Notes under the pieces: generated by a model
Seen by the model: the letters and a program-made list of their open reading frames with translations, nothing else
What the model was told of the DNA's origin: nothing
The model's database searches: none
Program-made: the position numbers and the translations under genes
Part shown: piece after piece, positions 59,646 to 64,000 of the stretch
Position numbering within the stretch: the first letter of the stretch is position 1
Layout: each line of letters begins with the position of its first letter
Assembly (NCBI RefSeq): GCF_002954705.1
Contig: NZ_MSCO01000001.1
Coordinates: 753,736-817,735, forward strand
Reading direction: 5' to 3'
Length of the DNA: 64,000 bases
Source: Aliivibrio sifiae
GTDB taxonomy: Bacteria; Pseudomonadota; Gammaproteobacteria; Enterobacterales; Vibrionaceae

Positions 59646-60308
59646 CTATTTAGCTCGCTCAAGCTGCGATGGATTATCAAACATCGCTTGTAATGTCTGT
59701 ATGAATTGCCCCACGTGTAAACCATCCATCAAGCCATGATGCACTTCAATGGACAGTGGCATACGCCATTTCTCACCTTGGTGAACTAGTTTTCCAAATG
59801 CCATTTTAGGCACGCTATCTGGGAAGTTAACGTCTCTAGCATGAGTCATACTGGTGAAATCTACCCATGGCAATACAGTTAAATGAATCGTGTTCTGCTT
59901 CATCTCTTGGCCAATGAACTGTTCTACGATAAAAGGCGTGTTCTTAATTCGAGTTTCAGCATTGGTGGCACTGAGTGTAAAGTCAGAAAACGTAGGCTCA
60001 TGGTCTAAATCGCAAAAACGTACCGTATTATCATCGGCGAGTAGCGCCACACTGACACACATAGGTGAGTAAATGCGAACTTCTTCACCCATAAGGCGAT
60101 AGCTCATCGGTTCACATTTATTTAGCGCTTGCTGAGTTAGGTAAAGATAAGCATGGAAGAAGCGATGATTATGCTGCTTACAATATTGGCGCAGTGCCGT
60201 TACATCGATATTGGAGCAGATGTTATACCAAGGATGACTAAAACCTTGATAGAATTTTAAATGTTGAGATCGCGCCCATTGGCTGATATCTAGCACTTCA
60301 TACGCCAT
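59646..60308 (-). CDS. chloramphenicol acetyltransferase-like protein
   Basis: A 220-residue protein with the CAT fold. The catalytic signature HHGLMDGLHVG (HHxxxDG, His about 190) is intact, and residues such as SHPWYNICSNIDVTAL follow the type A CAT start. It may acetylate chloramphenicol or another hydroxylated compound. Chromosomal, with no resistance-island markers, so drug resistance is not implied. AGGGAAATCACA precedes the ATG. Confidence 0.85.
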   Translation of the reverse strand: MAYEVLDISQWARSQHLKFYQGFSHPWYNICSNIDVTALRQYCKQHNHRFFHAYLYLTQQALNKCEPMSYRLMGEEVRIYSPMCVSVALLADDNTVRFCDLDHEPTFSDFTLSATNAETRIKNTPFIVEQFIGQEMKQNTIHLTVLPWVDFTSMTHARDVNFPDSVPKMAFGKLVHQGEKWRMPLSIEVHHGLMDGLHVGQFIQTLQAMFDNPSQLERAK

Positions 60309-60475
60309 TGTGATTTCCCTATAGAGTTCACTGATTTTGGTTGGGCTGATTCTATATACCTAATTGACTTTAAGATATATTTGAATGTAGAAAAACCTCA
60401 AGAAACGGTACAATACCCAAGTTGCAAGATCGCAGCATAGAAACTCATTCACATAAAACCGTAAAGTAGCCCTAT

Positions 60476-60979
60476 ATGTCTAAAGATTTTAGTGTCACCA
60501 CAGAATACATACTCGATAAGACTTTCTTTACTGAGTGTTATGATCAAACTAGCCAGCCGATTACCTTTCCAAAAGCCTATTTAAAAGGAATTCTCTTTTT
60601 TCTTTTTGGTGTGGCGCTATTAAAACTTGATCTATTACCTAATGGTTATATTGGTTGGTTCTTTATTGCGTTAAGTATTATCGAAGCGTTCAGTATTTAT
60701 TTTAAGAGGACGTGGTGGGTATGGCGACAATCCATCAGCTCGCTCTCTGGTAGTAAAGTGGTGTTTAAAGTTGATGCAAATGGTGTGAGCTATAAAAGCC
60801 TTAAAAACACCAAAAACTCCCGCCCCATTGCTTGGAGTGACATCGACCAAGTTGAACAAAGTGATTTAGGGCTTATTTTTCATATCGGTAAACAGCGCCA
60901 ATATGTCAGTAAATCGTGCTTAAATGAGAAAGAGATCGCCTTCATTGTAGAGCAGCATGAAACATCAAAAGCCGAGTAA
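60476..60979 (+). CDS. YcxB-like small membrane protein, function unknown
   Basis: A 167-residue protein with two adjacent TM helices (about residues 37-53 and 60-76) and a C-terminal cytoplasmic domain (KVVFKVDANGVSYKSLKNT, RPIAWSDIDQVEQSDLGLIFHI) resembling the YcxB-like or PH-like domain. Function is not known. It stands alone between two repeat clusters; the stop codon lies 4 bp before the second. Confidence 0.7.
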   Translation: MSKDFSVTTEYILDKTFFTECYDQTSQPITFPKAYLKGILFFLFGVALLKLDLLPNGYIGWFFIALSIIEAFSIYFKRTWWVWRQSISSLSGSKVVFKVDANGVSYKSLKNTKNSRPIAWSDIDQVEQSDLGLIFHIGKQRQYVSKSCLNEKEIAFIVEQHETSKAE

Positions 60980-60982
60980 TCG

Positions 60983-61037
60983 AATCACATTTTGATGTGA
61001 ATAGGTGGGTTAATCGCATCATAAAATGATGTGAATA
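60983..61037. repeat. dispersed palindromic repeat, copy 2
   Basis: AATCACATTTTGATGTGAAT (60983) is followed by AGGTGGGTT and then AATCGCATCATAAAATGATG (61012) with TGAATA. Both units are imperfect palindromes with ATCACATCA/TGATGTGA-type arms. Lies between convergent genes. Confidence 0.78.
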
Positions 61038-61099
61038 CTCTTTAGTTGTGGAGGCTTGATAATCCACTCAAGCCCACAATCGAATTGAGATGAATTACT

Positions 61100-62188
61100 T
61101 TATTTGTCTGCAACGATTTCATCCATTAAACGATCAATCTGAATTACGACTTGTTCGCTTGAATCTTCCATTGTATTAATTGATGTAATCATATCAGCCA
61201 TATTACCAGTTTGAGCTTTACTCATGGCTTTACGTCCATTGTCGTGAACTGCCTTGTGAGGCGCTTCCAGTAGAGCATAGCTTTTTAGATGATTATAAGC
61301 TTTGCCACTTCCTTTGTAGTACCACTGACCCAATCGACATTCTGAGTGAGTATTAACGGTTTCGTCGAATGAGTGTTTTTGCAGTAAGCGATAAATATTG
61401 TTTTTCCAAATCGCATGATCAAGTTTTACCGTATCAAGGAACGCTCTCGTTGAAGCCACATAAATGATCTCTTTCATGTGCTCTGATTTATCAACGACTT
61501 CATTTACGATGGTTCCAATTTGTGCTGAAGAGGCCGATACTTCTTCGGCACACTTTTGGTTTTCATCGATAGATATTTTAATGGTATCCACTTGAGTTAA
61601 AACTTGGTTCACTAGGGAATCAATCTGCTCGCTAGCGTCACTGGCTTTGCTTGCTAGGGTTCTTACTTCATCAGCAACAACAGCAAATCCTCGTCCTGCA
61701 TTACCTGCACGAGCCGCTTCAATCGCTGCATTGAGAGCAAGTAAGTTTGTTTGGTCAGAAATTTCTTGAATTGTAGAAACAAGATGAGAGATGGAGTTAG
61801 CGGTTTTATCTAATATTTGAACAGATTTAATGCTTTGGGTTGTTTGAGAGCTTATTTCTACGGCTCTATTGTCAAGTCGAGTGAGGGCTTGATGGGTTTG
61901 TTTAAATACTTCACTAAGTTGTTCTAGGTTTTCATTCTCTTGCGCCATCGATTGAGCGCTTTCTACCATTGCAGTTCGAATGGTTTGAAGCATATTACCA
62001 CCTTTTAAACTGCTCGAAATCAAACCGTCGCTACTTTGATAATCTTGTTGTACTGAGATGACTTGCTGTTTAGCTTCTTGGAGCTGTTCTTCTAATTTCT
62101 GAATATCTGTTTGGTATGTATTTTTAAGATCAGATAACTCTTTTTTTAGAGCTTCATTTTCTGCTTTGACTCGATTTAATCTAAACAT
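61100..62188 (-). CDS. cytosolic methyl-accepting chemotaxis protein with CZB domain
   Basis: A 362-residue chemoreceptor lacking transmembrane helices. A coiled coil fills residues 1-60, then the signalling domain with tip [22 protein letters not shown]. The C-terminal CZB zinc-binding domain has [17 protein letters not shown] and PHKAVHDNG as its His/Cys ligand motifs. CZB receptors respond to zinc or hypochlorite-type oxidants through a redox-sensitive Zn-Cys. Monocistronic, leftward. Confidence 0.9.
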   Translation of the reverse strand: MFRLNRVKAENEALKKELSDLKNTYQTDIQKLEEQLQEAKQQVISVQQDYQSSDGLISSSLKGGNMLQTIRTAMVESAQSMAQENENLEQLSEVFKQTHQALTRLDNRAVEISSQTTQSIKSVQILDKTANSISHLVSTIQEISDQTNLLALNAAIEAARAGNAGRGFAVVADEVRTLASKASDASEQIDSLVNQVLTQVDTIKISIDENQKCAEEVSASSAQIGTIVNEVVDKSEHMKEIIYVASTRAFLDTVKLDHAIWKNNIYRLLQKHSFDETVNTHSECRLGQWYYKGSGKAYNHLKSYALLEAPHKAVHDNGRKAMSKAQTGNMADMITSINTMEDSSEQVVIQIDRLMDEIVADK

Positions 62189-62503
62189 AAGTTAAGAAAT
62201 TAATTAAATGGTCTCCCTAGTCTACCAAGAATGGTTGATTTTTGTCATACCAAAGATAGTAGATATTGGTTATTTAAGTAAAATATTTGAGGTGGCCATT
62301 CCTAATTATAATTCTAGATTAGTGATTGAGTGGTGATTTATTTGTTTTTTGTATGGTACGTGCAATTAAAATCATTGTTTTAAGTTCTCTAGATTATTGA
62401 TGTGAATAGGAGGTTTAATCGCATCATAAAATGATTTGAATAAGCAGGCTATTCGCATCATACTGTGAGTAGATTAAGAGAAATTAAATCAGAGGAAGGC
62501 ATT
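62189..62503. other. intergenic region upstream of fic
   Basis: About 315 bp between the divergent CZB receptor and Fic genes. It holds the third repeat cluster (62397-62470), directly upstream of the fic ribosome-binding site, and presumably both promoters. No small gene was seen. Confidence 0.5.
62397..62470. repeat. dispersed palindromic repeat, copy 3
   Basis: TTGATGTGAATAGG (62397), TTAATCGCATCATAAAATGA (62415) with TTTGAATA, then a partial ATTCGCATCATACTGTGA (62451). Same unit as copies 1 and 2. The right end reaches to within 34 bp of the fic start. Confidence 0.78.
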
Positions 62504-63598
62504 ATGTGGATATGGAAGCAAGATAAATGGCCTCACTTTTATTGGGATGAACGCGTTATTGAGCCGTTATTAAGGTCGGTTAGATTTAACCAAGGGCTTT
62601 TATTAGGGAAGATGACGAGCCAAGACCAAGAAAAAGCCATGCTTGATACGTTACTTGCCAATATTGTTCACTCAAGCGCGATTGAAGGTGAAACGTTAAA
62701 TGCGTTCTCGGTGCGTTCTTCGCTAGCGAATAAATTAGGATTAAGTGAAGAGAGACCTTTTCCTACTACTGAGCAGACTGATGGCCTTGCTGAGATCATG
62801 CTTGATGCGGTAGAAAACTTAGATACGCCTTTAACACTCGATCGTATTTTGCATTGGCATAGTCGTTTATTTCTTCAAGGCTACATCATGTTTAATCCTG
62901 TGGTGGGTGGGCAATTACGTGGTGATGTACCTATGCAAGTGGTATCAGGCCGTATTGACCGTCCTGTGGTTCATTTTGAAGCACCAAGCCGAGATATTCT
63001 TGATGCTGAATTGAATCAGTTTATTGATTGGTTCAACACATCAAAAGATGACACTTCGTTAGATCCTTTATTAAGAGCTGCAATGACTCATTTATGGTTT
63101 GTGACGCTTCATCCACTTGATGATGGTAATGGAAGAATCACTCGTCTACTTACGGATCTTGCATTAGCCCAAGCTGAGCAGCAATCGGTTCGATTCTATG
63201 CCATGTCGGTAGGTATTTTGGCGAACCGCAAAAGCTATTATGAGATTTTAGAACAAACCCAAAAAGGGGAGTTAGATATCACCGCTTGGCTACAATGGTT
63301 TTTTGAAACCCTTGATAGTACGTTTTCAGAAGTATTTAACGAAATAGACAGAACGATTTTTAAAACTAACTTTTGGCGCAAGGTTGATCAAACCAAGCTG
63401 ACAGAAGAGCAAGTAAAAGTACTTAATCGGATGTTAGATGGTGATTTTGAAGAAGGCATTAATACCTCTCAATACCATAAAGTCGCAAAGGTAAGTAAGC
63501 CAACAGCATCTCGGCATTTAGCAATGTTAGTTGAACTTGGTTGTTTGGTTAAAACAGGGGCGGGTGGCCGTAGTACTCGTTATGTTTTGGGGGAGTAG
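62504..63598 (+). CDS. Fic family protein with N-terminal DUF4172
   Basis: A 364-residue Fic-domain AMPylase/phosphotransferase-type protein. MWIWKQDKWPHFYWDE is the DUF4172 start. SSAIEGETLN resembles the inhibitory [S/T]xxxE helix of class II Fic proteins. The active motif HPLDDGNGRITR (HPFxxGNGR type) is complete. A C-terminal winged helix (YHKVAKVSKPTASRHLAML) suggests DNA binding. ATG 62504 with AGGAAGG upstream is preferred over the GTG at 62465. Target unknown. Confidence 0.9.
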   Translation: MWIWKQDKWPHFYWDERVIEPLLRSVRFNQGLLLGKMTSQDQEKAMLDTLLANIVHSSAIEGETLNAFSVRSSLANKLGLSEERPFPTTEQTDGLAEIMLDAVENLDTPLTLDRILHWHSRLFLQGYIMFNPVVGGQLRGDVPMQVVSGRIDRPVVHFEAPSRDILDAELNQFIDWFNTSKDDTSLDPLLRAAMTHLWFVTLHPLDDGNGRITRLLTDLALAQAEQQSVRFYAMSVGILANRKSYYEILEQTQKGELDITAWLQWFFETLDSTFSEVFNEIDRTIFKTNFWRKVDQTKLTEEQVKVLNRMLDGDFEEGINTSQYHKVAKVSKPTASRHLAMLVELGCLVKTGAGGRSTRYVLGE

Positions 63599-63644
63599 GA
63601 ATTTTGGTTATGATGAGTTTTTAATTGGTCTATTTTTTAAATTA

Positions 63645-63675
63645 AAATTATCAAATTATCAAATTATCAAATTAT
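63645..63675. repeat. octanucleotide tandem repeat (AAATTATC)
   Basis: Three full copies of AAATTATC and a fourth partial copy, between fic and the ATPase gene, 85 bp before the latter's ATG. Confidence 0.85.
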
Positions 63676-63759
63676 TGAGTTTATTTGATATATGGATCAA
63701 CAATGTATATACGATTTAATATTAAAATAATAGCTTAATGGTAACCTGATGAGAAACTC

Positions 63760-64000
63760 ATGAAAATTAGCTTTGTAGATATTCAAAATTTTAGAAAATT
63801 AAAGCGTTGTCGTGTGGATTTTTCGGAGGAGCAAACACTTTTAGTTGGTGCAAATAATAGTGGAAAGACTTCTGCGACAGATGCGTTGATTTGTTTTCTA
63901 GATAAAGGGAAAAAAATAACGTCAACAGATTTTACTTTATGCAATTGGATATTTTTGAATAGATTTGCTCAATCATGGATGAATGAGGATACAAGTGCTT
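63760..64000 (+). CDS. AAA / OLD-family-like ATPase (5' part only)
   Basis: The first 80 codons of a longer gene. MKISFVDIQNFRKLKRC is the start typical of RecF/OLD-type ATPases, and LLVGANNSGKTSATDAL is the Walker A. Such proteins often occur in antiphage systems with a TOPRIM nuclease (OLD, Gabija-like) or other partners, which would lie beyond the window. No strong ribosome-binding site is seen before the ATG (only GATGAGAAACTC). Domain make-up downstream cannot be judged. Confidence 0.78.
   Translation, partial: MKISFVDIQNFRKLKRCRVDFSEEQTLLVGANNSGKTSATDALICFLDKGKKITSTDFTLCNWIFLNRFAQSWMNEDTSA

Noticed and set aside
59564..62470. CRISPR-like array from the repeated units
   Set aside because: Units are few, diverged, palindromic, separated by whole genes and not by uniform spacers; no cas gene is present.
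63531..63719. 62-codon plus-strand frame spanning the fic end
   Set aside because: Overlaps the Fic C-terminus in another frame and runs through the octamer repeat; no coding character.

Overview
The window reads as a slice of the main chromosome of an Aliivibrio species, most like A. fischeri. The evidence is the low-GC, Vibrionaceae-type gene content, E. coli-like gene order in the housekeeping blocks (fldA-DUF2788-ybfF-seqA-pgm, gltA-sdhCDAB-sucABCD, yfbV/ackA-pta, argS/yecM, rplY/radD), and a complete aryl polyene (APE) pigment cluster of the V. fischeri/E. coli type. No tRNA, rRNA, transposase, phage or CRISPR array was seen.

Layout. 1-4.8 kb: flavodoxin (3' end cut by the window edge), a DUF2788 membrane protein, YbfF esterase, SeqA, phosphoglucomutase and a Nif3-like protein. 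4.9-16.2 kb: citrate synthase facing away from a long TCA block, sdhCDAB-sucAB-sucCD, with hairpins between the sub-operons. 16.4-18 kb: a Cache-type chemoreceptor. 18-22 kb: divergent znuCB/znuA around a Zur-like box, with an M23 murein peptidase behind znuA. 22-25.5 kb: a 1140-residue membrane regulator (propeller, Y_Y_Y, one TM, degenerate kinase-like region, AraC DNA-binding domain). 25.5-26 kb: a 515-bp intergenic region holding a strong candidate small RNA on the minus strand, operator-like repeats, and Fnr/Fur-like sites for feoABC. 26-28.7 kb: feoABC. 28.9-33.1 kb: pta, ackA, yfbV. 33.2-35.7 kb: argS, yecM.

35.8-54.3 kb: the APE cluster. A three-gene leftward arm (lipoprotein, methyltransferase, halogenase-like flavoprotein) diverges from a 17-gene rightward arm that is colinear with E. 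coli apeC-R, except that a HAL/PAL/TAL-type ammonia lyase is inserted between apeJ and apeK. The cluster supplies starter activation (ApeH), two ACPs, a KS/CLF pair plus a second KS, a ketoreductase, two dehydratases, a thioesterase, acyl/glycosyl transferases, and an envelope-transport set (LolA-like, MMPL, two lipoproteins). Together these should make an arylated polyene acid and anchor it in the outer membrane.

54.4-64 kb: META lipoprotein, ribosomal protein L25, a cytochrome c'-type protein, RadD helicase, a ClsC-like phospholipase D protein, a CAT-fold acetyltransferase, a small membrane protein, a cytosolic CZB chemoreceptor, a DUF4172-Fic protein and the first 80 codons of an AAA/OLD-like ATPase. 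Related short palindromic repeats sit at three gene boundaries here. The right edge looks like the start of an accessory, possibly defence, segment.

The least explained signals are the four-hairpin minus-strand RNA beside feoA with its flanking repeats, the giant AraC-type membrane regulator next to it, and the ammonia lyase and halogenase-like additions to the APE cluster.
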